Shown in pieces: positions 15,262 to 21,279 of a DNA stretch of 21,279 nt. This stretch comes from RGIG3528 sp045629005. Its GTDB lineage: Bacteria > Bacillota > Clostridia > Lachnospirales > Lachnospiraceae. Where the stretch lies: the NCBI GenBank assembly GCA_045629005.1, contig JAZQQJ010000049.1:1-21279 (forward strand), in the 5' to 3' direction. How positions within the stretch are numbered: position 1 is the stretch's first letter; every line of letters begins with the position of its first letter. A program made the position numbers and the translations under genes. Below the pieces are notes generated by a model. That model saw only the letters and a list, made by a program, of their open reading frames with translations. It did no database searches and was not told the origin of the DNA.

Positions 15262-16002
15262 TTATGAATTTTGTCCGGGTTCGTAGAACACGCCGTTCTG
15301 TTTCATCATCATACGCTGCGGAGCATCCTTTCCATCCTTCCAGGGTGCATCCTGATTACGGTAATCGAACTTATCGATAAACCATGAAAGGTCGTCACGA
15401 ACGCGCTCCATGTTTGTAAGGTAAAGGTTAACGCATTTCTCATTGAACTCGGAAGCCTGTTTTTCATCAAGCTTCTTTCCGCTCTCATTAAGGAGAAGTC
15501 TCAGATGCTTATTGCAGAAACCTTTTGATTTAAAGAATTTCTCTCGAAAATCTCCATCCGACTGATAGAGATAAAAGACAGTATCAATGTATCTGTCGAA
15601 TACATTCGTAATCTTATCGCACACAAAACAGTTCTTTTCCAGCTCGCCAAGGTAAGCAGAAACACTGTTTTCCGCAGGTGCATCACTCTTCTTGAAGAGG
15701 CTCACTTTAGGGAGCTTCATCGTCTTCTTTTTATTGTAAACCTCGCTTATAACCTTGTCGGCATGAGTTTTCATCATAAGAGCAAGGCCAAGTCGATTTC
15801 CTTTTTTATACATCATGTCGATATGGCGCTCGCAGAAACCGATTCTGTCCGTAACCATTCTGACATCATCTTCCATATAGCTTGGACCAAGCGTAAACTC
15901 CAATGCACTCTGCTCAAGTGATTCATACATGGCACAAATAGGGCACTCGGTATTTTTATCGAGTGCCTCATTAACAGGTATAGTGTATAATTGCTCTTTC
16001 AT
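15262..16002 (-). CDS. DUF6062-type protein with two Cys/His zinc-like modules
   Basis: 246 residues. Two matching modules are visible: CPIC (C20, C23) with FCERH at about 56-60, and CFVC at about 125-128 with FCNKH at about 162-166. Each is a CxxC plus CxxH set, the arrangement of a zinc-binding site. Between and after them the protein looks mainly helical, with no membrane segment or signal peptide. I recall this pattern as DUF6062 in Lachnospiraceae; the function is unknown. Its ATG overlaps the TGA of the DUF2225 gene (ATGA), so the two are translationally coupled and probably act together. It could be a metal-binding regulator or adaptor; nothing visible points to an enzyme. Confidence 0.8.
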   Translation of the reverse strand: MKEQLYTIPVNEALDKNTECPICAMYESLEQSALEFTLGPSYMEDDVRMVTDRIGFCERHIDMMYKKGNRLGLALMMKTHADKVISEVYNKKKTMKLPKVSLFKKSDAPAENSVSAYLGELEKNCFVCDKITNVFDRYIDTVFYLYQSDGDFREKFFKSKGFCNKHLRLLLNESGKKLDEKQASEFNEKCVNLYLTNMERVRDDLSWFIDKFDYRNQDAPWKDGKDAPQRMMMKQNGVFYEPGQNS

Positions 16003-16853
16003 ACTTTCTTTCCCATTTTCGCGTAAATCTTTTCTTTAAGGTCGGAAGCCTTCTGTTTAATGCTTCCCTGTGCCTCACGCGACATAATTATTCTTTCAAG
16101 AAGCCTCAACGCTTCCTCATACTTTCCAAGTTCCTCGGCAAGATTGCAGGCAAGATATGTAACTGTCATTTCATCCATGCCGCACATAGGGAAGTTCTCT
16201 TTTGAAAATGCTTCAATGAAGCCATTGTAAGCATTTGTAAGGAACTCCTGCTCCGAAGCAATAAGCGTTTTAATATCTTCGGGCGTACCTGTTTTTAATC
16301 TTTCTGCCTCCTCACGTTTGCCTCTGAACAGCCATGCAAGCTTAAGGCATGTGAAAGCCTTCTCACTTGTTTTTCCTTTCTTCATAACAGTGCAGACAAG
16401 AGCAAGTCTGTGACGTGTTATGGCATCATCATAGGAATACTTTCCGTCCGGCAAAGGAAGTCCCGAAAATGATGAAAGTCCTTCCTTTATTAGGTGGAGC
16501 TGTCCTGATGTGGGATTAACGTTAAAATAACGTGAAAGAGCGGAATAACCACAGTTTGAGCATGTGATTGCATCATACTTTAATGTATCAATGCCACCGT
16601 AAACAGGGCGCAAATCAGGGTCGGTCTTTATGAGCTTTGCCTTGCCGGTGCGCATCGTCTTTACAATGAACTGCTGGTCACAAATCGGGCACTGAAAAGT
16701 TTTATCAAAAAGGAAGTCCTCTTCAATGAGTTCCTTAGGAGCTTCAGCAGCCTTTGCCTGACCATTTGCCTTGTCCTTGTCATTATCAAAAAGCTTAACT
16801 TCGTTAAGCCCTTTAAGTCCAAGATTTTCAAGACCTTCAAATAAATTCGCCAT
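15999..16853 (-). CDS. DUF2225 family protein
   Basis: 284 residues; the ATG follows GGAGGAAGG. After a variable, charged N-terminus (1-45), the DUF2225 signature appears: CPIC (about 55-58), a basic stretch, DPDLRPVYGG, then CSNCGYSALSRYF (about 98-110). The two CxxC pairs would make one zinc site. The rest is helical with TPR-like repeats near the C-terminus (residues about 170-275: ASEQEFLTNAYNGF, LAEELGKYEEALRLL). No membrane segment. The function is unknown. It has its own promoter (16889-16917) and overlaps the next gene by four bases. The TPR-like part suggests protein contacts; that is inference. Confidence 0.87.
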   Translation of the reverse strand: MANLFEGLENLGLKGLNEVKLFDNDKDKANGQAKAAEAPKELIEEDFLFDKTFQCPICDQQFIVKTMRTGKAKLIKTDPDLRPVYGGIDTLKYDAITCSNCGYSALSRYFNVNPTSGQLHLIKEGLSSFSGLPLPDGKYSYDDAITRHRLALVCTVMKKGKTSEKAFTCLKLAWLFRGKREEAERLKTGTPEDIKTLIASEQEFLTNAYNGFIEAFSKENFPMCGMDEMTVTYLACNLAEELGKYEEALRLLERIIMSREAQGSIKQKASDLKEKIYAKMGKKV

Positions 16854-16888
16854 TTGCCTTCCTCCAAATACCCAGATAACGTCTATTC

Positions 16889-16917
16889 ATTTTATTACAA
16901 AAATGATAGAAAGGCAA
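16889..16917 (-). promoter_or_regulatory. Promoter of the DUF2225-DUF6062 operon, flanked by an inverted repeat
   Basis: On the minus strand TTGCCT (16917-16912), a 17-base spacer, TAAAAT (16894-16889); the start would be near 16882. An 8-base inverted repeat, CAGATAAC at 16873-16880 and GTTATCTG at 16918-16925, brackets the promoter exactly, one arm just upstream of -35 and the other at about +2 to +9. It could be a regulator site or chance. Confidence 0.7.
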
Positions 16918-16950
16918 GTTATCTGCAAAAAGGATATAAACACTTAACAA

Positions 16951-18087
16951 TTAGTCCTTACTGTGCCTTGATTTATATTCGGCAAGAAGCAGGTCAACAA
17001 CTCTTCCGTAGCTTTCCGTACCATCTTCCTGCTCGTTTGCCTTAAGATATGAATCATTCAGCTTTTCCGTTGTTTCGGAAATAACCGTATCTTCAAACTG
17101 TTTCCAGTACTCTGCTCCTTTTAAAAGGTCAACTCGCACCTCGTCGCTGTAATGGTTAAACCATGCATCTGCGTAAAGGTCGCCGTCCTTTCCCGCCAGA
17201 GCATTGCCGGTATAAATCAATGCAAGCAACGTGCCGGAATACTGAAGGTCGATATCACCTTCCATACATGCAAGGTATGAAATGTAATTCGCCTCATCCT
17301 CACGGATAAAGCCACGAAGATGTGACAGTTCATGACACATTGTTGAACCGATGGAATAGTCAGGTACATCCACATCGACATTTGCTTCCATTGTCCAGCA
17401 CGTGTAAATTCCGGTAATCTCCGTCCTGCTCATCAGTTTTGAAAGCATAACGCACTTTGGCGCAGGGTACAGACCTCCGAAAATGCTGTTTTTCTCTCCA
17501 AGCTTTTTGAATGCTTCCTTTGCCTGCTTTGCAAGCTGAAAATCAGAATAAGGGAGCACATATGCGCCATCCTCATCTTCGTTTGTAAGCTGTTCACGAA
17601 GTTCAGATGCCTTATCAGCAAGCTCAACGGTCAGTCCGTATAAGTCTTCCTTTGTCGACTCGGTCACCTTAAGTCCGAGAAGATCGCTGACATTGTATCT
17701 GTAGTAATTCACACCACATCCGAAGGAATAGAAAAAGTAAATTACACTTGCCATACAGGCACAGTTAATAAAAAAAGTCATTATAAGAAAAGTTTTTCCG
17801 CTTTTTTCCTTTTCCTTAACAAGCTTTACAATAAAGCCTGTAATAAGGGCAATGACAAGAAAAGGACAAAGGATAATCATTACTTCCGCAACAGAAAAAG
17901 GGAATATACCCGTAACAAAAGCAATCACCTGTGAAAGCAGTTTAAAAATATGACGTGCATAAATAAACTCCGCAAAATATGTACTGTGTCTTGCAATCCT
18001 AAGTGTTACAAAGCCTAATACAAACAGAAGAAGAAATATACTACGCTTACGTAAAAATGCTTTTTTAATTAATTCCGAAATTTTCAT
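16951..18087 (-). CDS. DUF3810 membrane protein with HExxH metalloprotease-like site
   Basis: 378 residues from MKISELIKKAF. A basic start is followed by hydrophobic helices at about 16-30, 48-62, 66-92 and 100-122, then a large soluble domain. That domain carries HELSH (252-256) and, shortly after, RGFIREDEAN with E263/E265 as possible third ligand, the DUF3810 pattern that resembles zinc metallopeptidases. An upstream PAPKCVMLSKLMS... and GIYTCWTMEANV also fit the family. Activity is unproven. The start overlaps the kinase gene's end by 23 bp; the ribosome site is weak (AGAAGAGAAG), pointing to coupling. A longer in-frame start at 18129 has no ribosome site. No terminator is evident after it. 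It may process a membrane or envelope protein in response to the kinase; that is speculative. Confidence 0.88.
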   Translation of the reverse strand: MKISELIKKAFLRKRSIFLLLFVLGFVTLRIARHSTYFAEFIYARHIFKLLSQVIAFVTGIFPFSVAEVMIILCPFLVIALITGFIVKLVKEKEKSGKTFLIMTFFINCACMASVIYFFYSFGCGVNYYRYNVSDLLGLKVTESTKEDLYGLTVELADKASELREQLTNEDEDGAYVLPYSDFQLAKQAKEAFKKLGEKNSIFGGLYPAPKCVMLSKLMSRTEITGIYTCWTMEANVDVDVPDYSIGSTMCHELSHLRGFIREDEANYISYLACMEGDIDLQYSGTLLALIYTGNALAGKDGDLYADAWFNHYSDEVRVDLLKGAEYWKQFEDTVISETTEKLNDSYLKANEQEDGTESYGRVVDLLLAEYKSRHSKD

Positions 18088-19399
18088 TGTCTTTTGATTT
18101 TCTTCTCTTCTTGGTTTCTTTCGGCACATATACCGTAACTACGGTACCTCGCCCTATTTCACTTTCTATCGTCATCGTCGCACCGATAATCGAATACAGA
18201 CGACTCTTAACATTTTCAATACCAATGTGCTCACGTCCGTCATTTGGCTTCTTCGTTGTATCGAAGCCCATTCCGTCATCCCTAATTATTACTTTGAAGC
18301 ACTTCTCTTCCTCAACGGTTGACAAAATCAGCGTTCCCTTGCCACCTTCCCTGTTGCATATTCCGTGTTTTACGGCATTTTCAACAAGCGGCTGGATTGT
18401 TAATGAAGGAATAAGGAACTCGGTGGCCTGAATATCCATTATTATGTTCAGTCGTTTCTCAAAACGAAGTTTCTCAAGGTTCAGATAGTTTCTGACATGC
18501 TCAAGCTCCTGCTTAAAAGGAACAGGTATACGTTTATTGACAGAGTCGATGTTACAACGAAGATATCTTGAAAAGTCAAGAGTTGCACGCTTCGCTTCCA
18601 TAGGGCTCTTTTCGCAAAGAGCAGCAATCGTAGTAAGGGAATTGTACAGGAAATGAGGCTGAATCTGGCTAAGCATAATGGTTGTCTTACTTTCGGTAAG
18701 CTCCTTTTTCTGCTTTTCCATCTGATAACGCATTTCGGTATTAACAGTAAAGTAAAGAATGTAAAGCGCAATTGCCGTAAGCCAGGTAAGCACCGGCGCA
18801 CCGTCGGTAATGAGCTGCAATACAGAACCTACAACAGGCATCATAATATACAAAACAGTTCCTACCCAGGCACTGAGTACAAGCCTCTTGCGGTATTTGA
18901 TAAGAATATACACATTATACAGAAGCGTACTGCCTCCGACAAACTGTGAGCAAATCCACATCGGGCCTCTGGAATATGTATTCGTGACGGGATCAATGGA
19001 ATAATAAAAATTAAATTTCAGATTAATTATGACGGCCGCTATAGCAAACGCAGAAAGGATCCATGTCACATGACGTATTCTGTCAGCTTTCTTCTTTTCA
19101 AGTCCTATCGAGCATACAAGATAGTTTGTATAAACCAAAGACAGCGGTGCGCCTGCAACATAGTTAATGAGAGTACCGATTTGAAGGAGATATGGATTAT
19201 ACCAGTTGGAAGTACCTGTAAAAAGCCAGTACGGGATGTCTCCAACAGTCAAAGCGAGGACAATAATGCTGAGCAATGAAAAAAAATAATCCGCTTTTCT
19301 GTCTCTGTGCTTTCTTACGGACACACAAATAAAAAGCGGTAATACGAATGAAATACAAACGATATCTATTGTTGCATATACAAATCTCATCTGTCCCAT
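18065..19399 (-). CDS. LytS/YesM-type sensor histidine kinase
   Basis: 444 residues from the ATG at 19399, which has AAGGA seven bases upstream; in-frame codons further upstream lie in the tRNA gene. The N-terminus (about 6-220) holds about seven membrane helices, a sensor of the 7TM type. The His_kinase (PF06580-type) H box is QIQPHFLYNSL with phosphorylated H249. The HATPase has the N box PLVENAVKHG (E340, N341, H345), G1 DDGMGFD and G2 HIGIENVKSRL. Kinases of this class normally phosphorylate a LytTR- or AraC-type response regulator, but none is encoded beside it, so its partner is elsewhere. It is followed with overlap by the DUF3810 gene and lies 45 bases after tRNA-Gly with no terminator between. 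Confidence 0.93.
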   Translation of the reverse strand: MGQMRFVYATIDIVCISFVLPLFICVSVRKHRDRKADYFFSLLSIIVLALTVGDIPYWLFTGTSNWYNPYLLQIGTLINYVAGAPLSLVYTNYLVCSIGLEKKKADRIRHVTWILSAFAIAAVIINLKFNFYYSIDPVTNTYSRGPMWICSQFVGGSTLLYNVYILIKYRKRLVLSAWVGTVLYIMMPVVGSVLQLITDGAPVLTWLTAIALYILYFTVNTEMRYQMEKQKKELTESKTTIMLSQIQPHFLYNSLTTIAALCEKSPMEAKRATLDFSRYLRCNIDSVNKRIPVPFKQELEHVRNYLNLEKLRFEKRLNIIMDIQATEFLIPSLTIQPLVENAVKHGICNREGGKGTLILSTVEEEKCFKVIIRDDGMGFDTTKKPNDGREHIGIENVKSRLYSIIGATMTIESEIGRGTVVTVYVPKETKKRRKSKDNENFGIN

Positions 19400-19444
19400 G
19401 ACAAGTCCTTCCGCCCTAAAACGGCAGCAAATGGTTTCAAGGAA

Positions 19445-19515
19445 AGCAGGCGGCGGGAGTCGAACCCGTCTCCTCGGCTTGGGAAGCCAACGTTTTACCG
19501 ATAAACTACGCCTGC
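19445..19515 (-). tRNA. tRNA-Gly (anticodon CCC)
   Basis: On the minus strand a cloverleaf is readable: acceptor GCAGGCG/CGCCTGC (7 bp), D arm GTTT/AAAC, anticodon stem TTGGC/GCCGA around loop TTCCCAA (anticodon CCC, reading GGG), T loop TTCGACT. One A-C mismatch closes the T stem. The discriminator base is T, as expected for bacterial tRNA-Gly, and no CCA is encoded, so it would be added by the CCA enzyme. A strong promoter lies upstream. Confidence 0.96.
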
Positions 19516-19524
19516 ATGTCATTT

Positions 19525-19553
19525 TTGACGTTTTTACAATAGTACCATATTAC
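19525..19553 (+). promoter_or_regulatory. Candidate promoter for the FliK-like gene
   Basis: TTGACG (19525-19530), a 17-base spacer, then TATTAC (19548-19553, 4/6). It overlaps the divergent tRNA promoter. An alternative -10 (TAAAAT, 19555-19560) has no good -35. A sigma-28 flagellar promoter was not recognised. Confidence 0.45.
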
Positions 19554-19567
19554 ATAAAATAGTACAA
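19539..19567 (-). promoter_or_regulatory. Promoter for tRNA-Gly (and probably the kinase operon)
   Basis: On the minus strand TTGTAC (19567-19562), a 17-base spacer, TACTAT (19544-19539). Initiation is expected near 19532, about 17 bases before the mature tRNA 5' end. Confidence 0.7.
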
Positions 19568-19615
19568 GTAGCCGATAAATATAAAGAAAAGAATTATAAA
19601 AGACGGAGTTCATAT

Positions 19616-21235
19616 ATGTCGATTCTTGAAAACATAATGACAAACATATATCGTACCAACGTCCGGACAACAGAATCAGGAAATGATTCCAAAGACGTTC
19701 GTACTCTCTCACCCGAGGAAGCGGCTAAGCTTGAAAAAGCCGCTCTTATTCGTGAGCTTATGCCTGACAGCGGTACTCCTGTACGTGGCGAGGTTCTGGA
19801 TCTCAGAATGAATTCGGTAATTCTAAAGCTCATGTCCGGTGAAACAATCAACGCACGCACTGAAAAGCCTTTGCCTCTCTCAATAGGAGACACCGCTGAT
19901 TTTCTTGTTTCTTCAAATGACGGTAAGGTTGTAACCTTAAAGCTCGCCTCAGGCGAAGAATCGGAAAGCGATGCCAAGATAAACCATATGATTGAAAGCA
20001 CTCTCAGGTCTTCAAATATTCCCGTCAACGAACGTTCAATGAACGTTGCCAAAGAGCTTATCAATCACTCCCGGTCCGTAAGCGAAGCCAACATACGAAA
20101 ATATCTTATGATATCCCATAAATTTCCGGAAGCAGATATTAAAGAGCTGCTTCTTATGGATATGAACGGGATTGAAATAAACAAGGAAAACGTAAGCCTT
20201 CTTAAAGACTTTAACCAAAATGCCGCGCGCATAGTGCCCGAGCTTGCACACGCTACAGAAGAATTATCCGAAGCAATTTCCGAAATCAAAGACCCTGACG
20301 TAAAAGAAGCTCTTATGAAAGAACTTGCCTCGATTGAAGATGATGTTCTCGCCCGTTCTGAAAGCTTATCGCAGGAAAGTACATCAAAGAACACACCCAT
20401 CAAAGATTCCGCTCCCATCAAAGAACCTGCTCCTGTTAAAGAACCCTCTCCCATCAAGGAAACCGACACCCTCAAGGAGAACGTCGTCCTCAAGGAGAAC
20501 GCTTCTTCCCTGTCAGGTGTTGAAAAAAAACCGGAGCAACCGACGTCCCCCACATTAAATTCTTCTGATGTGCCGGAACAGAATTCCTTATTTGGAGACA
20601 AGACGGGCATTGCTATTCCTCCAAAAGATTTTTCCCGGGAAGCTGTCAAAAATGTATATTCACGCCTGAAAAACGTATCAGAAAAGCTTGAAAAGCTGAA
20701 AGAAAAAGTCATCGAGCAGAAAACCACCGAAGCCGTAAAGCAGGCACTCTCAAAGCCCGAAGACGGGGGCTCAGGCAGAGTTCTTCCACATACAAACAAT
20801 GTAACATCAACAATGAAGTTTGTGGATACACTTAATGCCGTATTTCCATATATTCAGCTTCCCGTCAAGCTGAAAGAAGAAAACGCTCATTGTGAACTGT
20901 ATGTCTACGAAAAGAAAAAAGTGCTTAAAAGCTCAGAAAATCTTTCCGCTCTTCTTCATCTCGACTTAGAAAGCCTCGGACCGACCGACATTTACGTTAA
21001 ACTGTCGGGCACAAGCGTCTACGCCTCCTTCTCGGTTGACAATGACAAGTCGCAAAAGATTTTTGAGTCCGAAATTCCTTCTCTTTCCGATGCACTCGGC
21101 AAGAGAGGCTACACACTTTCTTCAGACGTCAAGCTTCAGGAAAAAGGAAGCGAAAAACCTCCGCTTGTCACGGAATTCCTGGAAGCACACTCTCCCTCAT
21201 CGGTTACACGTTATTCTTTCGATATGAGAGCGTAA
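19616..21235 (+). CDS. FliK-like flagellar hook-length control protein
   Basis: 539 residues; the ATG has GGAG seven bases upstream. The N-terminal part (about 53-111, GEVLDLRMNSVILKLMSGETINARTE...) is a small beta domain like that found in clostridial FliK proteins. A long, polar, Ser/Pro/Glu-rich middle includes six hexapeptide repeats (260-295) and a coiled-coil-like stretch (about 340-375, SRLKNVSEKLEKLKEKV). The C-terminus (about 415-515, LHLDLESLGPTDIYVKLSG..., ALGKRGYTLSSDV) fits the FliK C-terminal domain, which switches export from hook to filament subunits by contacting FlhB. The protein has no signal peptide, as expected for a type III export substrate. No other flagellar gene is in the window; an FlhB-like gene could follow beyond the edge. 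Similarity is read by eye, so the family name is probable rather than certain. Confidence 0.7.
   Translation: MSILENIMTNIYRTNVRTTESGNDSKDVRTLSPEEAAKLEKAALIRELMPDSGTPVRGEVLDLRMNSVILKLMSGETINARTEKPLPLSIGDTADFLVSSNDGKVVTLKLASGEESESDAKINHMIESTLRSSNIPVNERSMNVAKELINHSRSVSEANIRKYLMISHKFPEADIKELLLMDMNGIEINKENVSLLKDFNQNAARIVPELAHATEELSEAISEIKDPDVKEALMKELASIEDDVLARSESLSQESTSKNTPIKDSAPIKEPAPVKEPSPIKETDTLKENVVLKENASSLSGVEKKPEQPTSPTLNSSDVPEQNSLFGDKTGIAIPPKDFSREAVKNVYSRLKNVSEKLEKLKEKVIEQKTTEAVKQALSKPEDGGSGRVLPHTNNVTSTMKFVDTLNAVFPYIQLPVKLKEENAHCELYVYEKKKVLKSSENLSALLHLDLESLGPTDIYVKLSGTSVYASFSVDNDKSQKIFESEIPSLSDALGKRGYTLSSDVKLQEKGSEKPPLVTEFLEAHSPSSVTRYSFDMRA
20393..20500 (+). repeat. Six degenerate 18-bp (hexapeptide) repeats within the FliK-like gene
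   Basis: Residues 260-295 read TPIKDS, APIKEP, APVKEP, SPIKET, DTLKEN, VVLKEN. The K-E/D core and the 6-residue period are kept while other positions drift. It forms an extended, charged linker in the middle of the protein. Confidence 0.85.
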
Positions 21236-21249
21236 AAGACGAAACAAAA

Positions 21250-21279
21250 AGTGTCCTGTAGGGACGGGGTGTGGTGGAC
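21250..21279. other. GC-rich palindromic stretch cut by the right edge
   Basis: After the FliK-like stop the composition changes to G-rich sequence with a small hairpin GTCC-TGTAG-GGAC (21253-21265) and then GGGGTGTGGTGGAC. It may be the first arm of a longer palindrome (a REP-like element or a terminator), but the rest lies outside the window. Confidence 0.35.

Noticed and set aside
19400..19522. N-terminal extension of the histidine kinase reading frame
   Set aside because: These codons run through the tRNA-Gly gene and give a basic, unfamily-like peptide; the ATG at 19399 has a proper ribosome site.
20065..20799. Minus-strand 244-codon frame opposite the FliK-like gene
   Set aside because: Antisense, Ser/Phe-rich composition typical of a complement of Glu/Lys codons, no ribosome site.

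Overview
The window reads as chromosomal DNA from a motile anaerobic Firmicute of the Lachnospiraceae (Butyrivibrio/Roseburia-like). The basis is family-level resemblance of the proteins: an adjacent NifU-like scaffold and GGGtGRT protein, a GroEL ending in GGMY, a CIRCE operator, the insulinase-era-recO order, and DUF2225/DUF6062/DUF3810 proteins. Base composition is moderate, with strong AGGAGG-type ribosome sites. The genus is a guess. No phage, IS transposase, CRISPR array or rRNA is visible, and no gene-free stretch exceeds about 180 bases.

Layout, left to right. (1) 1-1740, minus: an operon of a NifU-like Fe-S scaffold and a GGGtGRT protein (cut by the left edge), with a leader that can fold two hairpins, one holding the ribosome site. 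(2) 1822-2691, plus: an amidohydrolase with its own promoter. It converges on, and overlaps by 15 bp, (3) 2677-5819, minus: a TIM-barrel isomerase-like protein, a membrane class III adenylate cyclase whose N-terminus resembles an ECF transporter S-component, and a stand-alone cyclic-nucleotide-binding protein. (4) 5928-12493, minus: a compact operon guaB - PilZ protein - M16C metalloprotease - era - recO, with a clear promoter and terminator. (5) 12498-15236, minus: groES-groEL under CIRCE control, followed by a tandem hairpin repeat, a small membrane protein and a terminator. (6) 15262-16917, minus: two coupled cysteine-rich proteins (DUF2225, DUF6062). (7) 16951-19567, minus: tRNA-Gly(CCC), a LytS/YesM-type histidine kinase and a DUF3810 membrane metalloprotease-like protein. 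(8) 19525-21279, plus: a FliK-like hook-length protein reading away from the tRNA, then a GC-rich palindromic stretch cut by the right edge.

Most of the window is housekeeping: purine synthesis, ribosome assembly, DNA repair, chaperonin and tRNA. The parts most worth attention are the putative cyclic-nucleotide module with an S-component-like sensor, the NifU-like/GGGtGRT pair of unknown function, the hairpin repeat behind groEL, and the kinase/metalloprotease pair. All functions are inferred by reading the sequence; no database search was run.
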